This document shows positions 1 through 10,950 of a DNA stretch of 64,000 bases, one piece after another (the stretch's first letter is position 1; the number at the start of each line of letters is the position of its first letter). The notes under the pieces were generated by a model. It had not been told where the DNA came from, did no database searches, and worked only from the letters and a program-made list of their open reading frames with translations. The position numbers and the translations under genes are program-made. This stretch comes from Coriaria nepalensis (taxonomy: Eukaryota; Streptophyta; Magnoliopsida; Cucurbitales; Coriariaceae), in NCBI GenBank assembly GCA_027186245.1, contig CP114483.1:28588642-28652641 (forward strand). Direction: 5' to 3'.

Positions 1-1003
1 CAGTGATACTAACATGCAAATCATTCGTCTGACTTGGGTGTAGGGGTAAAAGACTAATGGAACCGTCTAGTAGCTGGGTCCCTCTAAAGTGTCCCTCAGG
101 ATAGCTGGAGCCCACAGGCGAGTTTTATCGGGTAAAGCCAATGATTAGAGGCATCAGGGGTGCAACGCCGTCGACCTATTCTCAAACTTTAAATAGGTAG
201 GACGGCGCGACTGCTTTGTTGAGCTGTGCCACGGAATCGAGAGCCCCAAGTGGGCCATTTTTTATAAGCAGAACTGACGATACAGGATGAATTGGAAGTC
301 AGGTTATGGTGCCCAACTGAGCGCTAACCTAGAACTCACAAAGGGTGTTAGTCGATTAAGATAGCAGCATAGTGGTCAATGAAATCGAAATCCGCTAAGG
401 AGTGTATAACAACTCACCTGCCAAATCAATTAGCCCAAAAAATGGATGGTGCTAAAGCACGCGACCTATACCCATCCGTCGGGGCAAGAGCTAAGCCCCG
501 ATGAGTCGGAGGGCGTAGCAGTCGCTGTAAAACCTGGGGCGCGAGCCAGGGCGAAGCGGTGTCGGTACAGATCTTGGTGGTAGTAGCAAATATTCAAATG
601 AGATTTTTGAAGGCGGAAGAGCGAGCTTTGAAAGGGAATCGAGTTAAAATTCCTGAACTGGGACATGGCGGCTGATGGCAACGTTAGGGAGTCCGGAGAC
701 ATCGGTGGGGGCCTCAGGTAGAGTTAACTTTTCTATTTAACAGCCTGCCCACCCTAGAAATGGTTTAGCTGAAGGTAGGGTCCAGCGGCTGGAAGAGCAC
801 CACACATCTCGTGGTGTCTGGTGCACCCCCGGTGGCCCTTGAAAATCTGGAGGACCGAGTGCCTCCGACATCCGGTCATACTAATAACTATATCAGGTCT
901 CCAAGGTGATATCCTCTAGCCAATGGAACAATGTAGGCAAGGGAAGTCGGCAGAATGGATCTGTAACTTCGGGAAAAGGATTGGCTCTGAGGGCTGGGCC
1001 CAG
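1..1003 (+). pseudogene. 25S rRNA fragment (internal part), decayed
   Basis: The stretch reads continuously as the inside of plant 25S rRNA on the + strand. Recognisable landmarks are the 'GACTTGGGTGTAGGGG' region near 32, 'GGTAGTAGCAAATATTCAAA' near 580, and 'GTAACTTCGGGAAAAGGATT' near 963. It covers roughly a third of a 25S gene and lacks both ends; the left end is cut by the window. Many differences from a typical 25S are C-to-T or G-to-A, mostly at CpG sites, which suggests a silenced, methylated pseudogene. It is joined directly to an 18S piece of the opposite strand, which never occurs in a normal rDNA unit. Identification is from memory of conserved rRNA sequence, not from an alignment. 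Confidence 0.9.
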
Positions 1004-1013
1004 TAAAATGGTT

Positions 1014-1271
1014 TATCATGAATAATCCAAGCAACCGGCTAGGCCCGCATCAACCTTTTATCTAATAAATGCATCTCTTCCAGAAGTTGGGGTTTGTTGC
1101 ATGTATTAGCTCTAAAATTCTACAGTTATCCGAGTAGCAGATACCATCGAACAAACTATAATTGATTTAATGAGCCATTCGTAGTTTCACAGTCTGAATT
1201 AGTTCATACATACACATGGATGGCTTAATCTTTGAAACAAGCATATGACTACTGGCAGGATCAACCAGGTA
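1014..1271 (-). pseudogene. 18S rRNA 5' end fragment
   Basis: The reverse complement begins at 1271 with TACCTGGTTGATCCTGCCAG, the invariant start of plant 18S rRNA, and continues for about 258 nt. The fragment then stops at the junction with the oppositely oriented 25S piece. Several substitutions (for example in the region of 1034-1052) show that it is not a working gene. To its right lies sequence matching the external transcribed spacer found next to the other 18S start at 15,564, so the 18S-spacer border itself is original. Confidence 0.93.
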
Positions 1272-3800
1272 GCATTCCTTTGAGATGTCGGCACCATGCG
1301 ACCGCCACAGCACTGTGATGCATGGAGATCGACACGGACCCAAACATCGGTCTTATCGGGCGTAGATGCTTAAATAGGACGTGCGGAGGCCGATGACACC
1401 CATCGTCCACATCGCATACTGCATTTGCATCCGAGAGATCGAGCTATGTGATAGAGGGCACGACAGCCCCACTCGTGGTGCTAGCATCGTGGAATGCAGC
1501 AACAGCCATCATGTTTGTCGCGCTCGCAAAAGGGCTACGGACTCAAAATAAGCAACCAACTCTTGTTTTCCTTCACGTTAAGGTAAGCAGCACAGGAACC
1601 GTCCGAGCAACGATGGTCGGAACCAACCCAAAGAACTTCAATGAGAAGGCGATGAGAGAGCAGTTCGATGCTGGATCATGGAGCTTGCCAACCTAATATA
1701 CTCGAAGACCACTTACGCGACCTTCGCATACACTACCCCAAACCCGCAGGAAGCTAACGACTTCAGGCAGCATGAGGCATGCCGGGCGAGAGGAAGCGTC
1801 GTAGGGGGAATGGGATAGAATCGCTAGGTCGCACTTTCCCTGGAAGGGACGGCTCGCACCAGTCCACACAGCAACGACGAGGGATCTAGACAAGGTGAAG
1901 ACCCTCCCAAGGGAGTTGGCCTATGCCATCATCGAGCTCATCGTGACAACCGGGAGATCAAGCTACGTACTGCAGGCCACTCAACCCCACTTGTATGGAA
2001 GAATTGTGGAATGCAGTAAACAGCTCTTATGGAACGAACCAGGAGACATCCGTGGTAGGGCAACATGCATGACACCCCCACAAAAAGCTCAAATCAATGC
2101 TACTATGAAGCCCATGCCCACCGAGGGTAAGCATAAGCAACGCCTCACATGCCAGCAACCCCGCCGTGGAAGCACCTATACATACGAACCCGAGGACACC
2201 ACCGTCCGCTGCCGCATCGAAACATTGCATTCATTCAGCTAGTATCACGTCGTGTGCAAAGCTAGCGAATATTCCACAACCTTGACTTGCCTGCCTGCGA
2301 TCGCAACCCGAAGCACTTCAATGAGAAGGCGATGAGCGAGTAGTTTGATGCTGGAGCACGAAGCCTGCCAATCCAATACACTCGCAGACCACTCACGCGA
2401 CCTTCGCATACAGTACCCCAAATATGCACGAAGCTAATGACGTTGGGCAGCGCGAGGCATGCCGGGCGAGAGAAAGCATCGCAGAGAGAACGAGATAGAT
2501 TTTCTAGGTCACGCTTTCCCGGGAGAGGACGGCTCGCACCGGTCCAAGCAGCCACGATGAGGGATCTAGACAAGGTGACGACCCTCACCCTCCCGAGGGA
2601 GTTGGCCCATGCCATCATCAAGCTCATTGTGACAATCGGGAGATCAAGCTGCGTACTACTGGCCACTCAACCCCACTTATGATGGAAGAATTATGGAACG
2701 CAGTAAACAGCCCTTACGAAATGAACCTGGAGACATCCGCGGTAGGGCGACACGCACGACACCCCCACAACGAGCTCAAATCGATGCTACTACGAAGCCC
2801 ATGCCCACCGAGGGTAAGCGCAAGCAACACCTCACACGCCATCAACCCCACCGCGGAAGCACCCGCGCATACAAACTTGAAGCCACTGTCGTTCGCCACC
2901 GCATCGAAACATTGCATTCATTCAGCTAGTATCACACCGTGTGCAAAGCTAGCGAATGTCCCGCAACCTCGACTTGACTGCCTGCGGTCGCAACCCAAAG
3001 CACTTCAATGAGAAGGCGATGAGCAAGTAGTTTAATGCTGGAGCACGAAGCCTGCCAACCCAATACACCCGCAGACCACTCACGCGACCTTCGCATACAC
3101 TACCCCAAACCCACACAAAGCTAATGACAACGGGCAGCGCGAGGCATGCCGAGCGAGAGGAAGCATCATAGAGGGAACGGGATGGATTTTCCAGGTCACG
3201 CTTTCCTGAGAGGGGAAGGCTCGCACCGGTCTAGGCAGCCATGACGAGGGATCTAGACAAGGTGACAACCCTCCCGAGGGAGTCGGCCCATGCCATCATC
3301 GAGCTCATCGCGACAACCGGGAGATCAAGCTGCATACTGCGGCCGACTCAACCCCACTTGTGGTTGAAGCATTGTGGAATGCAGTAAACTGCACTTTCAG
3401 AACGAACAAGGAGACATCCGTGGTGGGGCGACACGCACGACACCACCGCAACGAGCTAGAATCGATGTTGCTACGAAGCCCATACCCACCGAGTGTAAGC
3501 GCAAGCAATGCCTCACATGCCATCAACCCTACTGTGGAAGCACCCGCGCATACTTACCCGAGGCCATAACCCTCCACCACCGCCGGGGGCCATCGCATCG
3601 AAACATTCCACTCATTCAGTCGAAATCACGCAGTACGCAAGGCTAGCCAAAATCTTGCAACTCTGACTTGACAGCCGTCAACAGCGGAGGCGGACCGACA
3701 GTGGAACCGCATTGCGCCGTGCACGCGGACATGCCCAATGGGCGATATGTGGGTGCGCACGGTGGGGAGAGCCCCGGGTGGCACCCAAGCAGGCACCATT
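1272..3800 (-). repeat. rDNA 5' external transcribed spacer with three ~685-bp subrepeats
   Basis: This sequence lies immediately upstream of the 18S start on the - strand. Its first ~350 bp match the sequence next to the 18S start at 15,564. A unit containing 'ATGAGAAGGCGATGAG' recurs at 1641, 2321 and 3008, giving periods of about 680 and 687 bp. Each unit carries the same series of landmarks (CCTTCGCATACA, GGGATCTAGACAAGGTGA, CTACGAAGCCCA-like runs). Several open frames of 60-130 codons cross the array in different frames in successive copies, so they are chance frames in GC-rich repeats. Promoter-like blocks begin just to the right. Confidence 0.75.
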
Positions 3801-3873
3801 ACCCCTCTATAGTAGAATATTTCACATTTTTCCCTCTAGCAAAGGTGGACATCAAAAAGTGGTGAGGAGCCAC
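3801..3873 (-). promoter_or_regulatory. Pol I promoter-like block, copy 1 (weak)
   Basis: On the - strand the block reads CTACTATAGAGGGG after a conserved AT-rich lead (GTGAAATATT). This is one of seven copies of the same ~75-bp block. Plant RNA polymerase I core promoters typically contain TATATA(A/G)GGG. This copy departs from that at one G. It lies about 2.5 kb upstream of the 18S start at 1271, and the excess over the other array (about 1.1 kb) is roughly what two extra 685-bp subrepeats would add. Confidence 0.4.
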
Positions 3874-4380
3874 TAAAATTTTGACAACCGATTTCGGACC
3901 ACACTGGCCGTCAGCACAGTACCCGGGCACGCGTGATGGCTGTTAGGGACAGCGCCCGTGCGCTGGGTGCCCTAAACATCCCCGCGCGCGGTGGCAGCTC
4001 TAGGAGAGATCCGCGGTGGGCGACACACACGACACCCGGTAACCAGATCGAATTGATGCTACTATGAAGCCCACGCCCACCGAGGGTAAACGCAAGCAAC
4101 GCCTCACACACCATCAAACCCGTAGCGGAAGCACCCGCGCATACAAACCTGAGGCCGCCGCCGTCCACCGTCGATCAAAATATTGCATTCATTCGACTAG
4201 ATTCACGCCGTGCCACGTGCCCCATGCGTGCAAAATCTCATAACTCCGACTTGACAACCAGCGGTGGCGGAAGCGGCAGTGACCGGAGTGCCCAATGCAC
4301 ACCGATATGCCCCATGGGCGGCATGTGGGCATGCACGGCAGGGGGAGCCCCGAGTGGCACCCAAGCAGGCACCGTACCCC

Positions 4381-4459
4381 TCCCCCCCCCCCCTATTATA
4401 GAATATTTCACATTTTCCCATATGGTAGGGGTAGACATCAAAAATGGCTAAGGAGCCAC
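4381..4459 (-). promoter_or_regulatory. Pol I promoter-like block, copy 2
   Basis: The - strand reads TATAATAGGGGGGG inside the conserved repeat block, directed towards the 18S start at 1271. The match to the plant Pol I core (TATATA followed by a G run) is good, and the orientation fits. The surrounding block (GTGGCTCC... to ...ATATTC) is shared with the other copies. Initiation activity is inferred, not shown. Confidence 0.45.
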
Positions 4460-4493
4460 ACAAAATTTGACAACCAATATTGGGGTGTGCTGG

Positions 4494-4740
4494 CAATCAC
4501 GACAGCTCCCGTGCGAGCGCGCTAGCTGTCACGACAACCCCCGCATGAACGCACTGACTGTCACGAAAGCACCCGCATGAGCGCACTGGTCGTCCCTAAC
4601 AGCCACGCATGCGTGGTGGGTGCCCTGCACAGCCGCCCACACGCGCGCTCTGTGGGTGCCCCAAACAAGTGCACGCGCGCACGTTAAGAGGCCTCGACAC
4701 CCACACGCGCGCGTTGTGTGTTCCCAACAGCGCCCTTTGC
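4494..4740. repeat. GC-rich short spacer repeats, array 1
   Basis: A degenerate unit of about 33-36 bp, built on GGTGCCC..GACAGC..CGCGCGCG, is repeated in tandem. The same family occurs at 6177-6770 and 19,020-19,680. Alternating purine-pyrimidine runs (GCGCGC, CACGCG) are frequent. These are rDNA intergenic spacer subrepeats. Long open frames across them are a composition effect. Confidence 0.75.
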
Positions 4741-4990
4741 TATGCCTCTCGTGCACGTCTCTATCAAGTAAACATTCAGAAATACATTCCGGAGCTGTCA
4801 GAGTTGTGGGCGTCGCAAGCGTGGACAGGCAGGTGCGCGCGCGAGCATGTGATCTTTGATTGCCACCAGCCGCCCCGTCGACGGCATATGTCAGGGTGTG
4901 TCGGGGTGTGTCGGGGTGTGTCGATGGCGTGTGTTGGCGTGTGTTGAGAGCGTATGTCGAGGGCAGCCCCATGGCCGGTGTCGTACCTGC
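4741..4990. repeat. Conserved spacer block following short repeats, copy 1
   Basis: The block starts with TATGCCTCTCGTGCACGTCT and 'ATCAAGTAAACATTCAGAA', and recurs at 6786-7060 and 19,690-19,945 in the same order relative to the short GC repeats. It ends in TGTCGGGGTGTGTC-type minisatellite repeats (about 4895-4950) and leads into a promoter-like block. It is part of the rDNA intergenic spacer, and no gene is seen. Confidence 0.6.
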
Positions 4991-5060
4991 TTTAGTAGTA
5001 GAATATTTCACATTTTCCCCTCTAGCAAGGGTGGATGTCAGGAAGGGGTGAGAAGCCAAT
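4991..5060 (-). repeat. Promoter-like block, copy 3 (G run lost)
   Basis: This belongs to the same ~75-bp family as the other promoter-like blocks (TAGAATATTTCACATTTTCC, TCTAGCAAGGGTGGATGTCA). The - strand reads CTACTACTAAAGC where other copies have TATTATAGGGG, so the Pol I-like core is missing. It lies 40 bp from the broken end of the 18S copy at 5101. Confidence 0.55.
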
Positions 5061-5100
5061 AAAATTTTGACAACCGATTTTCCCCTCTAGCAGAGTCGTT

Positions 5101-5359
5101 TCTAAGAAGCTAGATGTGGAGGGGTACCTCTACATAGCTAGTTAGCAGGCTGAGGTCTCATTCATTAATTGAATTGACCAAACAAATTGCTCCACCAACT
5201 AAGAACGGCCATGCACCACCACTTATAGAATCAAGAAAGATCTCTTAGTCTATTAATCCGTACTATGTTTGGACCTGGTAAGTTTCCCCATTTTGAGTCA
5301 AATTGAGCTTCAGGCTCCACTCCTAGTGGTACCCTTCCGTCAATTCCTTTAAGTTTTAA

Positions 5360-5390
<31 letters not shown>

Positions 5391-5553
5391 GACTTTGATT
5401 TCTCATAAGGTGCCGTCGGAGTCCTTAAAGTAACATCCGTCGATCCCTGGTCGGCATCATTTATGGTTGAGACTAAGATGGTATTTGATCGTCTTCGAGC
5501 CCCCAACTTTCATTTGTGATTAATGAAAACATCCTTGGCAAATTCTTTTGCAC

Positions 5554-5589
<36 letters not shown>

Positions 5590-6176
5590 GAATATGAAAT
5601 ACGAATACCCCCGACTATCCCTGTTAATCATTACTCTGATCCCAAAGGACAACAGAATAGGATTGAAATCCTATTATGTTATCTCATGCATATGTATGCA
5701 GAGCGTAGGCTTGCTTTAAGCACTCTAATTTCTTCAAAGTAACAGCATCGGAGGCACGACCCGGCCAGTTAAGGACATGAGCGCATCACCGGCAGAAGGG
5801 ACGAGCAGACCGGTGAACACCATTGGCGGACCGATCGGCCCAACTCAAGGTCCAACTACGAGCTTTTTAACTACAACAACTTAAATATACGCTATTGGAG
5901 CTAGAATTACCGTAGCGGATGGCACTAGACTTGCCCTCTAATGGATCCCCGTTAAGGGATTTAGATTGTACTCATTCCAATTACCATACTCAAATAGCCC
6001 GGTATTGTTATTTATTGTCACTACCTCCTTGTGTCAGAATTGGGTAATTTGTGGGCCTACTACCTTCTTTGAATATGGTAGCCATTTCTCAGGAACCCTC
6101 TCCGAAATCGAACCATAATTCTCTATCACCCGTCACCACTATAGTAGGCCACTATCCTACCATTGAAAGTTGATAG
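5101..6176 (-). pseudogene. 18S rRNA middle fragment (truncated at both ends)
   Basis: The reverse complement matches plant 18S from about nt 330 to nt 1400 of a ~1,800-nt gene. Landmarks include the complements of GCTAACTAGCTATG near 5135, the 'AAAGGAATTGACGGAAG' region near 5340, and the universally conserved central domain near 5850-5900. The first ~330 nt and last ~400 nt are absent. The low end stops at TTCTTAGA, the same place as the second 18S copy, but runs into different spacer sequence. Frequent C-to-T and G-to-A changes mark it as a pseudogene. Confidence 0.93.
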
Positions 6177-6785
6177 ATCACCTGTCACGACAGCGCCCGT
6201 GCGCGCGCGCGCGCTGAGAGCCCATAACAACCACCTGTGCGCGCTGGGTGCCCTGGACAGCCACCCACACATGCACTGGGCACCCCCGAAAGGCAAGCCC
6301 GTGCTCTCTCTGGGTGCCCCCGGAAGGGACGCGCGTGCTGAGAGCCCCCAACACCCCCGCGCGCACGATAGGAGCCTCATGACAGCCGCACACGCACGCT
6401 AGGAGCCCTTGACAGCCGCGTGTGCGCTCGGTGCCCCGAATAGCCACCCGCATGTGCGTTGGGTGCCCCTGACAAATGCGTGCTCTTTAGGTGCCCCTGA
6501 TAGGCGTGGACGCCCTAAGAGCTCAGGACACCCACAAGCACGTTGGGTGTTTCTGACAGTGCCCGCACTCACGCGCTGGGTGCCCCTAGCAGCTGCGCGT
6601 GCATTGTGTGCCCGGACAGCGGCCTGCGTGCGCACCGGGCGCCCCCGACAATCGCGCGCTTGCGGGGTGTTCCCGACAGTCGCCCGCGCATACGATAGGT
6701 GCCCCCGATAGCTGCCTGCACGCGCGCTATGAGCCTTCGACAAACTCTTGCGCGCGCGCCAGGGGCTAGGGCCATCCCCGGGCCT
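6177..6785. repeat. GC-rich short spacer repeats, array 2
   Basis: At least fifteen degenerate units of ~35 bp (GGTGCCCCTGACAGCCGCG-like) follow directly after the broken 18S end. Runs such as GTGCGCGCGCGCGCGCTG (about 6190-6208) are strictly alternating purine-pyrimidine and could form Z-DNA. A frame of 207 codons on the - strand covers this array but reads only repeat sequence. Confidence 0.75.
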
Positions 6786-7060
6786 TTTGTTATGCATCTC
6801 ATGCACGTCTCTATCAAGTAAACATTCAGAATTACATTCTGGAGCCGTTGGAGTTGCAGGCATCGCAAACATCACAAGCGTGCAAGCATGCAAAGTGCCA
6901 AGTGCCACGTGCCATGCCCAACGCCCACACCTTGCGGTCGTGGGCGCGCGCGCGTATGTGGTTTTTGATTGCCACCCGTCACCCCATCGGCAGCATGTGT
7001 CAGCAGCGTGTGTCGGGGGCATCTGTCAAAGGCAGCCCCATGGCCGGTGTCATACTACTT
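6786..7060. repeat. Conserved spacer block, copy 2
   Basis: The block begins with TATGCATCTCATGCACGTCT and shares order and landmarks with 4741-4990 and 19,690-19,945, including the CCCCATGGCCGGTGTC segment shared with the first copy. No coding signal is visible. Confidence 0.6.
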
Positions 7061-7127
7061 TAGTAGTAGAATATTTAATATTTTCCCCTCTAGCAAGGGT
7101 GGATGTCAAAAAGGGGTGAAAAGCCAC
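7061..7127 (-). repeat. Promoter-like block, copy 4 (G run lost)
   Basis: It is closely similar to copy 3, with TAGTAGTAGAATATTT and CCCCTCTAGCAAGGGTGG. The Pol I-like core is lost, as in copy 3. It is followed by the CTAAAATTTTGACAACCGATTT segment that ends most copies. Confidence 0.55.
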
Positions 7128-7183
7128 TAAAATTTTGACAACCGATTTGCAGCCTCCATATGCATAACAGAGTCGTTTCTATG

Positions 7184-7198
7184 CCCCCCCCCCCCCCC
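7184..7198. repeat. Poly-C tract
   Basis: Fifteen consecutive C residues lie between two pieces of rDNA spacer. The sequence just before the tract (CAGAGTCGTTTCTA) is identical to the sequence at the broken end of the 18S copy at 5101, which places this tract at an ancient spacer joint. Confidence 0.9.
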
Positions 7199-8645
7199 AA
7201 CCCCATCTCTAGCACGAGCGGTCACCCACCATGTAGTGTATCATCTCAACAACACCACTTATGCTCGAGGTTTTGTCATTTCTCATGACCATTCGTGCTG
7301 GTAAAGGGGCTAAATGTATGTATCGCTCCTTTCCATGATACAAAGGGCTCGGGTATGGTGTTATCATCCCTCGAAAATTCCCCAGCCATGCACCACGCAC
7401 CTTGCCTTTGCCCACCTACTTATTGCCGACCGACTGCAAGTAGTAGGTTCTCATGTCAACTTATCACTTCTCGATTTGAGTGTCTTCTTATCGGCCGTTT
7501 CCAACAAAACGTCTTATTTATTCTACATTTTTCCTGCTTCCCAAAGTTATATATGTCATGATAAATGTTCATTCTATCATATCAGGTACGTACACACTTG
7601 GAACACCGGACCCGCCAGCACATGCTCGGTCTACGACTCTTCAATGGCACCGCTTTAGTTCGATGTGTTGTATTTTCTCACGTCGACTCATCCGCGTAAG
7701 GAGTTAAACGGGACACAGAGGGCTCAAGCCCAATGTTTTTAACCCTCTAAAAGTTCATTCTACCATATCAGGTACATATACACTTAGAACACCAGAACTG
7801 CCAACACGCTCATTATCCGACTCTTCAATGGCACCGCTTTAGTTCCGCGAGTTGTCTTTTTCTCACATCGACTCACGCGCATAAGGAGGTGAACAAGACA
7901 CGAAAGGCTCATGTCTGATGTTTTTATCCCTCTGAAATTCACCAACCATACACCTTCACTTGTGGACCCTCCCGACGCCGAGGTTGATTCGTAATTTTTC
8001 TCATGCCAACTTATCGATTCTCGGTCCGAGAGGCTCTCTTTCACACCATATCTAGCGGTACGGGTCTCTTATCTTCTCTCTATTTGTTTCCTTCCCTTGG
8101 AGGTCTGCTTGTTTTCTTTCCCTCTCTCTTTTTTTTTCCCCCGGTATTCCATTGCTTCGCTCATTGGAGCTTTAGGATGCACCACGACTCAGGGGATGCG
8201 GTGTTTGCCCCTCGCCCGCACCCTATACTAAACACCATCCCTACTATCCCTTGGCATGCACGGGATTATCCTTGGATGTGTTCCCGATTATTCTGGGGTT
8301 ATAGGCGTGGCATCAATATACTTGGTGTCCCAGTCCGGCCCCTCTACAGCCTCCACTTGGGAAACGAGGTCATTTCTAAGGAGGCCTCCGCTCTTAGCAC
8401 GCATGCAAGAGCAGGGTGCCCCTTGAAGGTCGAATTCGAGATGTAATTCCCTCCCGATATGCAGCACCTCCGACATGCTCCATGGCCGAACGTCTTCCGG
8501 TGCATGCCTATTTTCATATTCTTATGACACTTAGAATTTTCCTATTGACCTTACTCGTGCATGTCCCTGTCAAACAAACATGCAACAATTGCATTGCCAC
8601 CACAGCGGCCGAGGGCCGTTCTTCATCTTTTCTAATCCCATATTT
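7199..8645 (-). repeat. rDNA intergenic spacer with ~186-bp subrepeats
   Basis: A unit beginning GTTCATTCTA.CATATCAGGTAC occurs at 7567 and 7753 (period about 186 bp). Both carry 'CTTGGAACACCGGACCCGCC'-like and CAATGGCACCGCTTTAG segments. The unit recurs at 20,867-21,326. A more diverged relative lies at 7355-7480. From about 8022 to 8645 the spacer is single-copy within the window. The piece at 8530-8620 is distantly similar to the conserved block at 4741. Open frames here (up to 147 codons at 8003-8446) have no recognisable protein features. Confidence 0.65.
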
Positions 8646-8766
8646 TTCTAAGAAGCTAGCTGTAGAGGGGTACCTCCGCATAGCTAGTTAGTAGGCTGAG
8701 GTCTCGTTCCTTAATGGAATTATCCAGACAAATCACTCCACCAACTAAGAACGACCATGCACCACC

Positions 8767-8797
<31 letters not shown>

Positions 8798-9253
8798 ATC
8801 AATCCTTACTATGTTTGGACCTGGTAAGTTTCCCCGTGTTGAGTCAGATTAAGTTGCAGGCTCCACTCCTTGTGGTGCCCTTCTGTCAATTCCTTTAAGT
8901 TTCAGCCTCACGACCACACTCCCCGCAGAACCCAAAGACTTTGATTTCTCATAAAGTGTCGGCGGAGTCCTTAAAGTAACATCCGCCGATCCTTGGTCGG
9001 CATTGTTTATGGTTGAGACTAGGATGGTATCTGATTGTCTTCGAGCCCCCAACTTTCATTCTAATTAATGAAAACATCCTTGGAAAATGCTTTCTCAGTT
9101 GTTTGTCTTTCATAAATCCAAGAATTTCATCTCTGACTATGAAATACGAATGCCCCCGGCTATCCTTGTTAATCATTACTCTGATCCCGAAGGCAAACAG
9201 AATAGGATCGAAATATTATGATGTTATCCCATGCTAATTTATGCAAAGCATAG
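8646..9253 (-). pseudogene. 18S rRNA copy 2, 3'-side part (split by retrotransposon)
   Basis: The reverse complement matches 18S from about nt 790 to nt 1400. It is continuous with 14,783-15,564 once the gypsy insertion is removed. The gene lacks its last ~400 nt, ending near TTCTTAGA as in the copy at 5101-6176. Adjacent sequence is spacer, so ITS, 5.8S and 25S are missing from this unit. Confidence 0.93.
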
Positions 9254-9696
9254 TGTCACGGACTACCTTACTTGATAAGAAAGGTGGAGGAGGCTTCACG
9301 GAAGAGTCTAGAAAGTTCTAGACTTCTCTAGGGTTTCCTACACACCTGTGGAATTCTCTAGAACATTATACATTCTTCTTGTCTCTTATAAAATAGTAGA
9401 TATTTATATGGAAGTCTCTAGAAGATAGATTGTAGTCATTAGATCGTGTTGATCTTGACCATCCATTTCAAGGTGGGGGTCTATATAGAAAGGAGTCCTC
9501 CTAATTTGTAAATCATCCTCAAATACTAGCATTCTAGCAATACAAAGAGTTCTTTATTCTCTCTAGCTTAAGTGTTCCTCTAAGTCTTCAGGCAAACCTC
9601 TTGGCAAGGTTTTGTTAGGTTGACTTGGTTACTCGGAGGAGGGTCAAGTGCCGCATGGAGCGTCTAAGTTCGGGGTGAAACTTTACCCACGTGATA
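9254..9696 (+). repeat. 5' LTR of gypsy element
   Basis: It starts TGTCACGGACTACC and ends CACGTGATA, where the 3' LTR has CACGTGACA. A TATA-like TCTATATAGAAAGG (near 9480) is followed by a GAGTTCTTTATTCTCTC segment. Several short TCTAGA-containing repeats sit in the U3 part. Confidence 0.93.
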
Positions 9697-9698
9697 GT

Positions 9699-9710
9699 TG
9701 GTATTAGAGC
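9699..9710 (+). other. Primer binding site (initiator Met tRNA)
   Basis: TGGTATTAGAGC lies two bases after the 5' LTR. It matches the common plant primer site TGGTATCAGAGC, complementary to the initiator methionine tRNA 3' end, with one C-to-T change. Confidence 0.85.
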
Positions 9711-9784
9711 TAAGGTCATACGTGACGGTGCGAAGTGGTCAATTCTTGCCAAAGCTTTGTGTGGGTGAAGATCTTGTCGAATAA

Positions 9785-10950
9785 ATGGCTAGCAGTGGTT
9801 CTAAACGTTGTCGATCCAATTGAAGGAGAGACAAGGTGAGAGAATGTTAAGGGTGGAGGAAAGCAGAAGCAGCGAGAGCCATCTCGAGACATGCTTGCAT
9901 CATTGGAGAACCGTGTTCTCAAGTTGGAGAATACTATGGTGAGGCAAGGCAATGTGATGGAGAAGATAGTGGAGCAAGTAGCAGATTTAGCGATGGCTAA
10001 CCAAGGAGGTGGACTTCAAAAGGGATTCCAAGCATCATTGGATAGGATTGTCACCACAATCCAAGAGGAGATTAGGGCTCTTCAAGCCAGTGCACGAGAG
10101 GATGCAGATCATCGAGACGGATGTGTCACTCTGTAAATACAGGGTGTCTAGTGACATAATCGATGCTCCTCTCGCACTAAAGGTGGATGTGCCTTGACGC
10201 AAGACCTATGTAGGAGCTATGAAGGGAAAGGAAGTAGAGAACTTTTTATAGAGCTTGGAACTATACTTCAAGAAAATGAGGATCACTGATGATGAAGAAA
10301 AGATAGACAACTTCTCTATCTTACCGACACCACAACACTATGGTGGAGAAGATTGAGCGGCGACATTGAGCGAGGACTCTTCGAGATGACAAGGTGGGAT
10401 GAGTTCAAAGAGGCTTTCAAAGCACAATTTTGCCCAAGGAATCTCGAAGATGAAGCACGAGGTAAACTTCATCACCTCACTCATAAATCTAGTATTTCTG
10501 ACTATGTGAATGAGTTTTCAGAAATATTATTGAAGATCTCAGACTTCCCAGAAAAGGAAGCCAAATTTGCCTTCTAGAAGGGTTACAGCCTTGGGCCAAG
10601 CAAGAGTTGAAGAGGAGAAACATTCAAACTCTCAAAGCGCAATCTAGGAGGCGGAAATCTTGACCGAGTAGAGGCAGGAGGATAAGGCCAAGAGTAGTCA
10701 CTGGGGTGATAAGGGCAAAGGTGGGGAGCCACTAAGAGTAGCTTCAACAACCGCAATGAGGGAGTGGGTAAGCCCTTTCGAGGAAAGGGTAATGGCAAGG
10801 GTGTAGGGGAGACATCTAAGGCCAAGATGTTGAAGTGCTTCTTGTGCAAAGGACCGCACATGGTTTGTGATTGTCCGAAGAAGGCAAAGCTCACCGCGCT
10901 CGAAAGAGATGGGGAGTTGGAAGAAGAGGGAAGGATGGGGTCACTCCGAC
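9785..10950 (+). pseudogene. gag of gypsy element (broken)
   Basis: A start codon at 9785 opens a frame that stops after about a dozen codons. Further frames then give typical plant Ty3 gag sequence. The retrotransposon-gag domain is clear around 10,380-10,577 (a W-x2-F region leading to FCPRNLEDEARGKLHHL). The zinc knuckle at 10,836-10,874 has spacing C-x2-C-x3-H-x4-C, one residue shorter between C2 and H than the usual CCHC. A short coiled-coil-like segment is coded at about 9891-10,136. Several stops and at least one frameshift separate these parts. Confidence 0.85.

Noticed and set aside
6399..7022. 207-codon open frame on the - strand, and many others of 60-200 codons in 1.4-7.1 kb and 16-19.9 kb
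   Set aside because: They run through GC-rich tandem spacer repeats, shift frame between repeat copies, overlap on both strands and have no domain; they are composition artefacts.
7184..7198. Poly-C tract as an assembly gap filler
   Set aside because: Similar C runs of 9-14 bases occur at the equivalent spacer positions (4382, 16675, 18933), so it is probably real sequence, although its exact length may be unreliable.
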